DNA of 47,479 nucleotides from Lindgomyces ingoldianus (GCF_010093535.1 NW_022985201.1:218051-265529), one strand, 5' to 3'; positions 22,741 to 31,742 are shown, counted from the stretch's first letter. Notes: generated by a model not told the origin, from the sequence alone. Translations and numbers: made by a program.

Positions 22741-23059
22741 TTTTAGCTTTATTAAGCTACAGATGCACGTTAGCAGAGATTGTAAACAGGTTTAAAGTTG
22801 TTTTTAAAGCTTTTAAAAGCATTTACTTACACGCAGCATGTTAGTTAGACTTATAAAAAAGAAGCTTAAAAAGTAAAAGAATTTATTTACCTTTATTATA
22901 GTAATTATAGCACGCATGTAACTTGCGCTGCCTAGGGAAACAAGCATTACACTGCCTAGGGCAATAAGTATAAACATAGGGTAAACACATAACACTGCTC
23001 TAACAAGCTAAGTTAACGCTTAACGCAGGTGAGCTGCTGCGCAGCTCACCTAAGAGGTG
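22741..23059 (+). other. Copia-2 region before the 3' LTR, with a perfect hairpin
   Basis: Holds an inverted repeat AGGTGAGCTG-CTGCG-CAGCTCACCT at about 23026-23050, ten base pairs with a 5-base loop, followed by TAAGAGGTG just before the LTR. AGAGGTG is a candidate polypurine tract. A GCCTAGGG direct repeat lies at about 22930-22960. No gene seen. Confidence 0.55.
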
Positions 23060-23256
23060 TGTCGCGTATACTAAGAGCCTTAGCTAGGGCTTAGAGCCTA
23101 GGACTGGGGATCAGAGCCTGGGACGCAGCTTAGGGTCTAGAGATATTATGTTCTAAAGCTTAGTGTATATAAGAAGAGCCTTCAGCTCTCTTAGATAGGA
23201 GAGTCACTTCATCCGATCTTCTAAACAGCTACTGCTAGGCTATTTTATCCTCCACA
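23060..23256 (+). repeat. Copia-2 3' LTR
   Basis: 197 bp direct repeat of 11407-11603, ending CTCCACA, followed by TAAGC. Less mutated at its 3' half (TCACTTCATCCGATC survives). Confidence 0.85.
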
Positions 23257-23261
23257 TAAGC

Positions 23262-23800
23262 AGTAACAAATCTCTACTTTAAAAGTAAGTAATTTGTCTA
23301 AGTCTTTTACCTAGAGCCTAACTAGTTAATGTTTAAATAGTCTATGTTAGATAAGATTAGTTTAGCCCGTCTTTAGTATATTGCACACTCTTTATTTTAA
23401 CATTCGAATTGCTACCCTCTATATACAACAGACTTCTCTTATCATATCTTTGCTAACTCTACCCCCCGCCTATCTTAACAGAAGATACATTGTCTTGATG
23501 CGCTGTCTAGAAGGCGTGATTATGCATGGCAACGCTAGAAACCCTTAGAGCCTAGCTAGTGTAATAAGTTAAGCGTCTTGCCTGCTAAGCTAATACTATA
23601 CAACTTTCCCTACTGTACTAAAAGGTACGCATAAGAATACTTAATCTAAGTATTCTTGCATAGTATAATATATATATAGATAATGCTAGAGCTAGTACTA
23701 GCACTAGCGGCTGTCTCTAGTCTAGCCTAAAACCTCTATAAGCAAGAGAAGGCTACGTGGTTGACTGTGTCTACCTTGTTACAGTTGTGCTGCAAGTAGC
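23262..23800. other. Spacer flanking copia-2, with a hairpin
   Basis: Lightly mutated DNA without a recognisable gene. AAGAATACTTA-ATC-TAAGTATTCTT, an 11 bp perfect stem, lies at about 23634-23658. The segment about 23660-23755 is repeated in reverse complement at about 25705-25810 against the assembly gap. Confidence 0.4.
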
Positions 23801-24060
23801 TCTATGTATAGAGAGTGTTTTAGAGGGGTAATATCTCTAGAAAAAAAGCTACTTTACATACTACTATATATACTACTATATCTACTACTGTTATATACCT
23901 CTTGCTATTCTAAGCGTCTGCTTATATATAGAGAGGGTTCTAGAGAGAGAATGCCTCTAGAAAAAAGCTACTTTATATGCTACTATTATATACCTTATAC
24001 TATTCTAAGCTTTCGCTATGTATAGAGAGGGTTTTAGAGAGGGAACGCCTCTAGAAAAAA
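23801..24060 (+). repeat. Three-copy direct repeat, TATAGAGAGGGTTTTAGAG type
   Basis: Units start near 23806, 23928 and 24018 (spacing about 122 and 90 bp). Each contains TATAGAGAGNGTTYTAGAG, then CCTCTAGAAAAAA and a CTACTTTATATACTACTA tail of variable length. A 73-codon open frame here is low-complexity Y/L-rich and not considered a gene. Confidence 0.65.
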
Positions 24061-24449
24061 TACTACTTTATATACTACTAGTACTACTACTATTATTATT
24101 ACTATATTATACTTTAAAAGGCGAATATTTAGTTTAATACCTAGTCTAATAGTTTTTTTAATATATGTAGTATTAAGTAGATTAATTTACATAACAGTAC
24201 TAATAAATTAATAGTTAAGTATTAATACTATTTTATATTTTAGTAATAACTTACTAAATTTAAAATACACTTCTACTTTTACTTTTAATCTCTTTTTTTA
24301 TACTTAATTTTCTAAGTTTGTTTAATAACATAAATATAGTACTATAAAACTAGCTTTTTACTTTTATCTTCTATTAAGTATTAGTTAAGTTATTAGCTTT
24401 TAAATACTCTTTAATTCTATCTAAATTAGCTAGCTAAATATTAGTGTAA
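24061..24449. other. AT-rich spacer
   Basis: Begins with an ACT/ATT trinucleotide stretch (about 24070-24110), otherwise anonymous AT-rich DNA. Ends at the TA target (24450-24451) of A3. Nothing further recognisable. Confidence 0.4.
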
Positions 24450-24855
24450 TAACGTACTTTACAGGCAAGTTACTTACACACCTAAGTTGCTTACTTTTGC
24501 TAAGACCCTACTAAACTACCTTTCCTACACTAATGCATTCCTAACAACACTACTTAGATGTGCTAAAATAATGTTAGGTACAGCTTACACTTTAAGCTTT
24601 TAAATAAAACATAAAACTTTAAAGAAACATGCTGTAGCTATATATAAAGTCTTTTAAAAAAAAATAACTATAGCACTAGATAACTTTTATAAGATAATTT
24701 TATAGTAAACTTACAAAGGCTAGGTAATAATAAGAAGTAAGTAATTATTAAAACTATACTTAAGCTATATGCGTAAGAATTTTTCCTTTAAATAGCATTT
24801 ATAGCTAATATAGCTAATTCTTTACATGCTAAGTGTAATCTAGGCTATATTAGTA

Positions 24856-25360
24856 AAATACTACGACAGTTTATAAATAATCTATAAAAGCAAAGCTTGC
24901 TTAGAGCAATAGTTAGTACAATAAGGTAGGTTATTTAGGTTAAAGAATAGTTATAGCATAATGCTTAGCAAATTAGTATTAGACAGGTAATAGACACATA
25001 ATAACAATATTTAACTATAGCATGTAACTAATTACAGCCTGTAACTAAGCATAGCTAATACTAATCTCTAACACACTAATATAGCTTAAAAAGTAGAATA
25101 AACATAACTAACTATAATTTAAATATATTTTATATAACATATACTAGAGTAAACTACATGTAAATTAATATAAAAATGTATGTATATTAAGTATACATTA
25201 TTTTAAAAAAGAATATAAGAAATATATAAAGTAATAATAAATAGTGTTACTAAAGTTTATTTAAAAAAATTATAACTAACTAGTGTGTTTTAAAAAAAAG
25301 ATTTTACTTAACTTTATATTTTATAAACTTAAATATATTAAGTATAGTAGGTGTTACTAA
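24856..25360 (+). repeat. Repeat H, complete-looking copy H1 (mutated)
   Basis: 505 bp, AAATACTACGACAG to GTGTTACTAA. It is the uninterrupted counterpart of the H copy split by A1 and copia-1 at 201-9652. Its last 265 bp correspond to the un-mutated H2 at about 27457-27730. No coding frame. Every CA/CG of the H2 version appears as TA here in many places, so it is among the most mutated copies. Confidence 0.65.
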
Positions 25361-25560
25361 TAACTTACTTTATTTTTAGTAATACTATAAAGATAGTAAA
25401 ATTATTACTTTATATATTTTTTTTACTTATTACACTTTTTATAGCTATATAATATAGGTTATTTTACATTTTTAAAAAAGTATATAGGCGCTAAGCTAAA
25501 AACTTTATACATAAATAAATTACTTATTATAATAGCTAGCTAATTTTTAGCTTTAATTAA
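25361..25560 (+). pseudogene. Pogo-like transposase fragment
   Basis: From TAACTTACTTTATTTTTAG this matches the internal transposase region of B4 (from about 33089) and B5 (from 45003), including CTTTTTATAGCT and GTATATAGGCGCTAAGCTAAA. Plus orientation, stopped in all frames. It begins exactly where H1 ends. Confidence 0.6.
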
Positions 25561-25810
25561 GTTAGTAAAATTTATTTTTTAAAAACTAAAAGTTTATATA
25601 AATTTAAGATTAGTTATCTAGAAATTAGTTAATTATTAGCTATAATTAAAAGAATATGTTTTAGCTCTAGCTTTTAACACGTTTCTACTCTTATAATTAT
25701 AACTAGGTTAGCATAGTTAACTACGTAGCCTTCTCTTGCTTATAGAGGTTTAGGCTAGGCTAGAGATAACTGCTAGTGCTAGTGCTTACCCTAGCATTAC
25801 CTATATATAT
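25561..25810. other. AT-rich DNA up to the gap, with inverted copy of 23.7 kb repeat
   Basis: About 25705-25810 is the reverse complement of about 23660-23755 (GTAGCCTTCTCTTGCTTATAG...). Left of it nothing is recognised. Confidence 0.5.
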
Positions 25811-26785
25811 NNNNNNNNNNNNNNNNNNNNNNNNNNNNNNNNNNNNNNNNNNNNNNNNNNNNNNNNNNNNNNNNNNNNNNNNNNNNNNNNNNNNNNNNNN
25901 NNNNNNNNNNNNNNNNNNNNNNNNNNNNNNNNNNNNNNNNNNNNNNNNNNNNNNNNNNNNNNNNNNNNNNNNNNNNNNNNNNNNNNNNNNNNNNNNNNNN
26001 NNNNNNNNNNNNNNNNNNNNNNNNNNNNNNNNNNNNNNNNNNNNNNNNNNNNNNNNNNNNNNNNNNNNNNNNNNNNNNNNNNNNNNNNNNNNNNNNNNNN
26101 NNNNNNNNNNNNNNNNNNNNNNNNNNNNNNNNNNNNNNNNNNNNNNNNNNNNNNNNNNNNNNNNNNNNNNNNNNNNNNNNNNNNNNNNNNNNNNNNNNNN
26201 NNNNNNNNNNNNNNNNNNNNNNNNNNNNNNNNNNNNNNNNNNNNNNNNNNNNNNNNNNNNNNNNNNNNNNNNNNNNNNNNNNNNNNNNNNNNNNNNNNNN
26301 NNNNNNNNNNNNNNNNNNNNNNNNNNNNNNNNNNNNNNNNNNNNNNNNNNNNNNNNNNNNNNNNNNNNNNNNNNNNNNNNNNNNNNNNNNNNNNNNNNNN
26401 NNNNNNNNNNNNNNNNNNNNNNNNNNNNNNNNNNNNNNNNNNNNNNNNNNNNNNNNNNNNNNNNNNNNNNNNNNNNNNNNNNNNNNNNNNNNNNNNNNNN
26501 NNNNNNNNNNNNNNNNNNNNNNNNNNNNNNNNNNNNNNNNNNNNNNNNNNNNNNNNNNNNNNNNNNNNNNNNNNNNNNNNNNNNNNNNNNNNNNNNNNNN
26601 NNNNNNNNNNNNNNNNNNNNNNNNNNNNNNNNNNNNNNNNNNNNNNNNNNNNNNNNNNNNNNNNNNNNNNNNNNNNNNNNNNNNNNNNNNNNNNNNNNNN
26701 NNNNNNNNNNNNNNNNNNNNNNNNNNNNNNNNNNNNNNNNNNNNNNNNNNNNNNNNNNNNNNNNNNNNNNNNNNNNNNNNNNNNN
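25811..26785. other. Assembly gap (975 N)
   Basis: Run of N. The true sequence and length are unknown. A 10 bp tandem repeat touches its right edge, which probably caused the break. Open frames reported across it are artefacts. Confidence 1.
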
Positions 26786-26840
26786 TTGCAGCATTTTGCA
26801 ACAACTTGCAGCATGTTGCAGCATTTTGCAGCATGTTGCA
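26786..26840. repeat. 10 bp tandem repeat, TTGCAGCATK
   Basis: Five and a half units of TTGCAGCATT / TTGCAGCATG / TTGCAACAAC abut the gap. Un-mutated. The array may extend into the N run. Confidence 0.8.
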
Positions 26841-27050
26841 AGCTGGTCGCGCATAGGGCAAGTGCGCGAGGGACTCGGACCGGAAAAACAAAGCCGAGCA
26901 ACACGAGCAGAGCCGACAAGAAGAAAAAGAAACATTGATCAATTAGTACAATCAATTATCATCCCATACATCATATCCAAAAACCCATTATTCATCTCAG
27001 GAAGCCTAGAAACAGTGCTTCAATCTGACAAAGCTAAAGTAGATAAGCAA
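26841..27050. other. Un-mutated DNA of unknown origin
   Basis: Contains TCA, TGA, CCA and CGG words freely, so it has escaped the mutation seen nearby. The plus frame stays open from the gap to the stop at 27054-27056 (tail includes NPLFISGSLETVLQSDKAKV); without an upstream context I cannot say whether it codes. It leads directly into a pogo 3' end. Confidence 0.35.
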
Positions 27051-27247
27051 TCCTAAAGGCGCTGCAGACAGTGCAATTAGACTAGGCATAACGCGCAAAC
27101 GTGTAAGAAAGAAGTAGAAGTAGTATCCAAATAATATTCCAGGCTGTACTGTACTCTATAGTGCTAGAGTGGGTTGTTATGGGCCATAATAAAGTTTGTT
27201 GTGGTGTGGTCTTGGCAAAAGTGAGCAACTCAGGTGTGCGAGCAACT
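27051..27247 (+). mobile_element. A4: un-mutated 3' end of a family A pogo element, truncated
   Basis: Matches the reverse complement of 19553-19760 in A2. It encodes the zinc knuckle CRQCN.TRHNAQTCK (27063-27107) on the plus strand and runs to the sub-terminal GTGAGCAACTCAGGTGTGCGAGCAACT. The last 15-20 bp of the element (CGCCTGTGAAGTACGT) are missing and the minisatellite starts instead. The least mutated copy of family A in the window. Confidence 0.8.
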
Positions 27248-27457
27248 GCCAATCCTCGACACACTGATGCGGCTGGTGCCAATCCCCGACACACCGATGC
27301 GGCTGATGCCAATCCTCGACACACCGATGCGGCTGATGCCAATCCTCGACACACCGATGCGGCTGATGCCAATCCCCGACACACCGATGCGGCTGATGCC
27401 AATCCCCGACACACCGATGCGGCTGATGCCAATCCCCGACACACCGATGTGGCTAGA
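27248..27457. repeat. 30 bp minisatellite, seven units
   Basis: Seven head-to-tail 30-mers starting GCCAATCCYCGACACACYGATG, nearly identical except the first and last. As 30 is a multiple of three, several frames on both strands stay open (up to 133 codons); these are consequences of the repeat and not evidence of a protein. No spacers, so not CRISPR. Confidence 0.95.
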
Positions 27458-27730
27458 GAGGTGGAACAGACGCAACTAACCATAATTTAAACATGTTTTA
27501 CACAACGCATGCTAGAGCAAACTGCATGCAAATTAGCATAAAGGTGCACTTACATTAGCTATACATTTTTTTAAAAAAAGAATTTAAGAAACACATAAGG
27601 TGACAGAGAAACAGCGTTACTGGGGTTTATCCGAAGAAATTCTGACTAACTAGCGCGTCTAAAAGAGGAGATTCTGCTCAACTTTTCGTTCTGCAAACCC
27701 GAATATAATAAGCAGAGCAAGCTCTGCTAA
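27458..27730 (+). repeat. Repeat H, un-mutated 3' part (H2) with terminal palindrome
   Basis: Un-mutated counterpart of about 25094-25360. Ends with the palindrome AGCAGAGC-AA-GCTCTGCT (27711-27728) then AA, after which A3 resumes exactly (TAAACTAGC). In H1 the same end reads AGTATAGTAGGTGTTACTAA, the expected decay product. Confidence 0.7.
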
Positions 27731-27874
27731 TAAACTAGCTTTATATGTTTAAGAAGTGTTATTTAAAGCTTAAAGTAATATTTAAGTGTAGTATAACTAT
27801 AAAAAAGCTTTTTATAAAAGTTCTAGAGTAATTTAAAGTAAGTTTAGCCTTATAAAGAATATTAAAGCTAAGTA

Positions 27875-29005
27875 ACGTACCTAACAGGTTGGCCGGCCAC
27901 ACGGGTTAGCCGGCCACTTTTGCTAAGCCCCCACTAAAACCACCCTATTCTCTTGCAAAACAGCCTACTTTAGCCCTATATAAAGTAATACAACATAAGA
28001 TATTATTTAGAGTCTACTTCTACTACTTACTTACACATACGCAAGTTATGCCTAGTTTAATTACACTACTTACATTACCTTTAACTTAGCTTACCTTCTT
28101 TAGCGCGCACCTGCGTCTTTAGCTTCTTTCTATTACTACACGCTCTAAACTCCTTTAGAGCAGTTAAACAAGCTCTATTTTTAACTATTAAAGTCTTTTC
28201 TACCTAAATTTACTTTCTTTTATGCAGTCTATGTTGCATAGTAGCTTTATTTGCTGCTTAAAGCTTTATAATCTTATAGCCTACTTTGTTATGTTAATGC
28301 TCTAGATAACTATTATCTACTTTCTATTACTTTACTATATTACTTTTAGCTGTCTTTATCTCTTTAAAGCTATAATAACTGCTCTAGTTAATATCTAGCC
28401 TATTATAAAGCCTAACTTATTAAAGTTATACTTGTTTTTATTCTAGATACTGTACTTAGCTTTTATGTTAGCTACTAGGTAAAACTAGCCTTAGATAACC
28501 TCTAGATTCTTATAAAGCGCTCTTTTATAATTATACTTATAATTAAACTTTATTATAAACTTAGGGCAGTGCTTAACCTATATACTAGTCTAGTTTAAGC
28601 TAACCTAGCCTAGATTACACTCTATAGGTAAGGAATTAGCTATATTAGCTACAGCTGTAAGCTTAAAAGGAAATCTGCGTGTAATAAGCTTAAGTATGTA
28701 CTTAACAACTACTTTTTTTTAAGGTTAGTTAGATTCCTTAATTTAGGCTAGCATTCTGCTTATAAAGGCTGTCTAGCGCGTTAATTGCTTAGTGTTGTGT
28801 AAGAGACATTATAGATAGCTGTAGTGCGTTGCAAAGAGAGTCTTAAGTCTTATTTAAAAGCCTAAAAAGTAAGCTGTATTTAACGTTTTTTAGAAGATTT
28901 AATCTAGTGTTGTTGTTAAGGCATTATGTAGATAGGTAGAGTTTAGTAGGGGCTTAGCAAAAGTGGCCGGCTAACCTGTGTGGCCGGCCAACCCGTTAGG
29001 TACGT
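27875..29005 (-). mobile_element. B3: internally deleted pogo/Fot1-like element in A3
   Basis: 1131 bp, TSD TA (27873-27874, 29006-29007). The uninterrupted sequence GCTAAGTATAGCATCTAG can be read in reverse complement in A1. Left part (28035-28110) is the zinc-knuckle end in minus orientation. Two sub-terminal GGCCGGCC-type units remain at each end, little mutated. Same size class as B1. Confidence 0.85.
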
Positions 29006-29555
29006 TATAGCATCTAAGATAATAACATGTATAACTTTAGTAAAATAAGCTTTATTATAAGCTAAATATCTATTAACTATACTTATACTTAAAACTTTAC
29101 TTTAAGCTTTAAATAACACTTTATAAATATACTAGGCTAGTTTAAGCTAATATAGCTTAAATTACACTTAGCGCGTAAAGAATTAGCTATATTAGCTATA
29201 AATGCTATTTAAGAAGAAAATCTTTATGTATAGAGCTTAAGTATAGTCTTAATAATTACCTACTTTTTATTATTACCTAGCCTTTATAAGTTAGCTGTAG
29301 AATTAGCTTATAAAAGTTATCTAGCGCTATAGTTATTTATTATTTTTTAAAAAACTTTATATGTAGCTATAGCATGTTTTTTTAAGAGTTTTATGTTTTA
29401 TTTAAAAGCTTAAAGCATAAGCTGTATTTAACATTCTTTTAGCGCGTCTAAGTAGTGTTATTAGAAATGCATTATTATAGAAAAAGTAGTTTAGTAGAGT
29501 CTTAGCAAAAGTAAGCAACTTAGGTGTGTAAGCAACTTGCCTGTGAAGTACGTTA

Positions 29556-29790
29556 ATTTAAATATATAAAGAGAAAATATAAAAGTTAAAATCACTTTTA
29601 AAATAAGCTATTAATTATCTAATTTAGATTAGAACTAGTAGAGATAATTAAATTTAAAGTTTTACTACTAATGTATATCTCTTACTATGCTAAGCTTCGC
29701 TTTTCTAAGACATTTCTAAAGTAGCGTAGTACGTTATTTATATATTACTATTGTACAATATAATATTTATTACAATAGCTAACATGCGCT
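29556..29790. other. AT-rich spacer between A3 and TIM22
   Basis: Anonymous AT-rich DNA. Composition changes sharply around 29790, where TCG, CGA and TGG words reappear and the gene island starts. Confidence 0.5.
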
Positions 29791-29969
29791 GCTTAATAAT
29801 CGACTGCGATAATTTTTTAGGGTGGTTTTACTGTTTTCGCGATTCTTGGTTGAGTTTTGTCCCTGCTTATCGTCTGCTGTGCCTGACTTTGCCAAGACAG
29901 CTCCGGGATTTGCCGTCCTCCGTCCCCTCTGCAAAAATGCTCAACATAGCTCTTCACCCACACGACACC
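29791..29969 (+). promoter_or_regulatory. Probable TIM22 promoter and 5' untranslated region
   Basis: Un-mutated, more GC-rich DNA directly upstream of the start codon, with a pyrimidine-rich stretch (CCGTCCTCCGTCCCCTCTGC, about 29913-29932). No TATA box stands out. The window cannot show the transcription start. An in-frame ATG at 29937 would add 11 residues; I prefer 29970 because the family's usual start follows there. Confidence 0.45.
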
Positions 29970-30765
29970 ATGACTTTTCCCGGCGGAGGCATGTCAGGCG
30001 GCGGCTTCGGGAACCAAAATGCAGGAATGACGGAGCAGGAGCAGCAGATGGTTAAATACGTATGCCAACGTTCTTGATGTGAACCGACATATACTGATAC
30101 AAACAGATGCAAATGGGTATGGAATCCTGCGCAGGAAAGACCATCATGGCTGGTGTGATGGGCGGAGGTCTCGGTGCCATGTTTGGGCTCTTCATGGCTA
30201 GTGTATGCCTACCTCTTCCACCTACCACCCCTAAACGACTATTCAATGACCCGCACGAATATTAACAATAATGAACATCTAGATGCGCTATGATACCCCC
30301 ATGTCCCAACCCCTCCCTGTCCACAACCCCAACGGCACAACTGTTGCTGCCGCGCCAAAGCCCATCTCTGACCTACCCCTCCGCCAACAGCTCAAAGTCG
30401 GACTCCGTGATATGTACCGCTCGTCGCTATCGTCTGGTCGCAATTTTGCGGTCGTAGGTGCGGTTTTCTCTGGCACAGAATGTGCGATTGAGGGATTGAG
30501 AGCGAAGAATGATCTCTGGAATGGCGTTGCGGGGGGGTGTATAACGGGAGGTGTGTTAGCAAGGAAGGCGGGGCCGCAGGCCGTGGCGGTGGGTTGTGCG
30601 GGTTTCGCGGCTTTTTCGGCTGCGATTGATGCTTACATGGTAAGTTTTTTTTGTTTAGCTTCTGTAGGGTTGAGAAATGGGAGGTGGGAAGTGAGAAGGC
30701 TTATGAATTGTGCTAATGGGGAGCAGAGGATGCCTGAGGATGAACGTAGCAGACCAATCGCTTGA
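29970..30765 (+). CDS. TIM22: Mitochondrial import inner membrane translocase subunit Tim22
   Basis: Tim22 is the pore-forming subunit of the inner-membrane TIM22 complex that inserts carrier proteins and other multispanning proteins delivered by small Tim chaperones. Exons 29970-30059, 30107-30202, 30283-30639 and 30727-30765 join in phase 0 to 193 codons, close to the usual fungal length of about 180-210. Visible landmarks: short Gly/Met-rich start, [14 protein letters not shown] (Cys38), first membrane segment [39 protein letters not shown] (Cys129), the signature [11 protein letters not shown], then KAGPQA and [13 protein letters not shown]. Cys38 and Cys129 match the positions forming the structural disulfide in yeast Tim22. 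Four membrane segments lie near residues 41-62, 116-133, 142-158 and 160-181. No in-frame stop, unlike every other gene here. Ending [12 protein letters not shown]. Alternative start at 29937. Confidence 0.95.
30060..30106 (+). other. TIM22 intron 1 (47 nt)
   Basis: GTATGC donor, CTGAT branch-like motif in ATACTGATAC, CAG acceptor. It separates the soluble N-terminus from the first conserved block. Contains an in-frame TGA, so removal is required. Confidence 0.85.
30203..30282 (+). other. TIM22 intron 2 (80 nt)
   Basis: GTATGC donor and TAG acceptor, with TTAAC near 30262 as a possible branch site. Its removal joins LFMAS to MRYDTP, the contiguous family motif. Confidence 0.85.
30640..30726 (+). 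other. TIM22 intron 3 (87 nt, stop-free)
   Basis: GTAAGT donor, GCTAAT branch-like motif near 30713, CAG acceptor. It is 29 codons long with no in-frame stop, so a retained form would insert 29 residues after AIDAYM. Splicing restores AYMRMPEDE, matching the family's usual C-terminus. Confidence 0.85.
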
Positions 30766-31392
30766 TTGACTCTCCTCTCTACCTCTATTCTTCTGATCTA
30801 AGGTAGACGAGTTGACGTTAAGACCACGTGCTTATTTCTCTTGTCGCTAACACTGGATACTTTGCAGCAGAGGGCTCCTTTACTCTTTCTGTACGTTACA
30901 TTTGATTCCCTGCTGTGGCCGTGAAGCACTAGGCCTTTGCATTAGGCGGCGTTGTTTAGAAATCTCAACAATCGAAGGTAACAATTAGATGGCTTAGAGA
31001 ATATTACATGTGTTTTCGCATGTGTTTAGATAAAACATAGTCTCTAATTTAACTTACTTTATAAACAAGCTGCGTATATAAGTAAGCTGCGCACCTTACT
31101 AACTTTTCGCAACGCGTAACCTTTTTAGCATAATGTTACGAGGCGGTTACGTTGGTAGACTAAGATGCTTACCGTGGTGATATGTCATGCACGAAGGGTT
31201 GAAACATGAAGCGAAGGTAAGTGTAAAAGACAAATATGTAAAGGGATAGTATTAAGTGTTAAGAAGGTGTGGTGGTAGAAGCAATAGATAAGTAACTTTT
31301 AATACTAGTTATTATAACTATTATAAGTGTTTAAAAATTATAATTAATTAACTATAAATTATTAAAAGAGTAATTTATAAAAACTATATAAC
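30766..31392. other. TIM22 3' region and intergenic DNA
   Basis: Un-mutated to about 31000 and probably includes the 3' untranslated region and terminator. I see no second gene. From about 31240 the DNA turns AT-rich toward the LTR fragment. No tRNA recognised. Confidence 0.5.
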
Positions 31393-31557
31393 TGTTATAG
31401 TTATGTCACAACTATCTAACCACCGAGTACGCGAAGAGCTTAGCACGGGGTATATAGGCTTCTTAGCCTCTGTACCTCTTCATCTAGCCCTAAGGTTTAC
31501 TCTTGTTCTACTTTTCTATCCTGCATTCCCTCTTTGTGCTTTATGCTTCCTATGTAA
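31393..31557 (+). repeat. LTR-like fragment, family F, cut by A5
   Basis: Starts TGTTATAGTTATG and contains CACGGGGTATATAGGC; matches the reverse complement of 1-200. It is interrupted at TA 31558-31559 by A5. The 102-codon open frame starting at 31403 merely runs through this LTR into A5. Confidence 0.55.
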
Positions 31558-31742
31558 TAACGTACTTTACAAGCAAGTTGCTTACACACCTAAGTTACTT
31601 ACTTTTGCTAAGACTCTACTAAACTACTTTTTCTACACTAATGCATTTCTAATAACACTACTTAAACATACTAAAAGAATATTAAATATAGCTTATACTT
31701 TAGACTTTTAAATAAAACATAACACTTTTAAAGTAACATACT

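Larger units (their letters stand above)
11407..23256 (+). mobile_element. Copia-2: Ty1/copia element with four nested insertions
   Basis: Two 197 bp LTRs, 11407-11603 and 23060-23256, are flanked externally by TAAGC (11402-11406 and 23257-23261). Subtracting B1, a 215 bp solo LTR, B2 and A2 with their duplications leaves about 6.76 kb, a normal size. Plus-strand remnants occur in copia order across the insertions: GAG-pre-integrase, integrase, reverse transcriptase with FYVDN, RNase H. All frames are destroyed by TAG/TAA. Confidence 0.85.
24452..29553. mobile_element. A3: foldback family A element, interrupted twice
   Basis: Left end ACGTACTTTACAGGCAAG at 24452, right end at 29553, TSD TA (24450-24451, 29554-29555). 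Pieces 24452-24855, 27731-27872 and 29008-29553 together give about 1.1 kb, the same foldback structure as A1 with 5'-type arms at both ends. Interruptions are the H composite (24856-27730) and B3 (27875-29005). Heavily mutated. Confidence 0.8.

Noticed and set aside
22497..22844. 115-codon plus frame and proline-rich minus frames
   Set aside because: Caused by the G-rich tandem repeat; overlapping frames on both strands, low complexity, no recognisable domain.
24856..25360. Canonical Helitron
   Set aside because: Palindromic 3' end and apparent A^T insertion fit, but the 5' TC and any Rep/helicase are missing, so only a tentative rolling-circle-like label is justified.
25760..27056. Long open frames of about 380-426 codons on both strands
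   Set aside because: They consist almost wholly of N and exist only because the gap contains no stop codons.
27248..27457. Possible CRISPR array
   Set aside because: Units are directly adjacent without unique spacers, and the host is a eukaryote.
27082..27490. Open frames with ten-residue repeats across the 30 bp minisatellite
   Set aside because: Open on both strands because the unit length is a multiple of three and contains no stop in several frames; they begin in a pogo 3' end and have no independent gene support.
29751..29969. Extension of the TIM22 frame to an ATG at 29751
   Set aside because: The extra residues resemble no Tim22 N-terminus and the region looks like promoter; 29970 (or at most 29937) fits the family better.
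31403..31711. 102-codon open frame
   Set aside because: Runs from an LTR fragment across the TA target into the A5 end; composite of two transposons.
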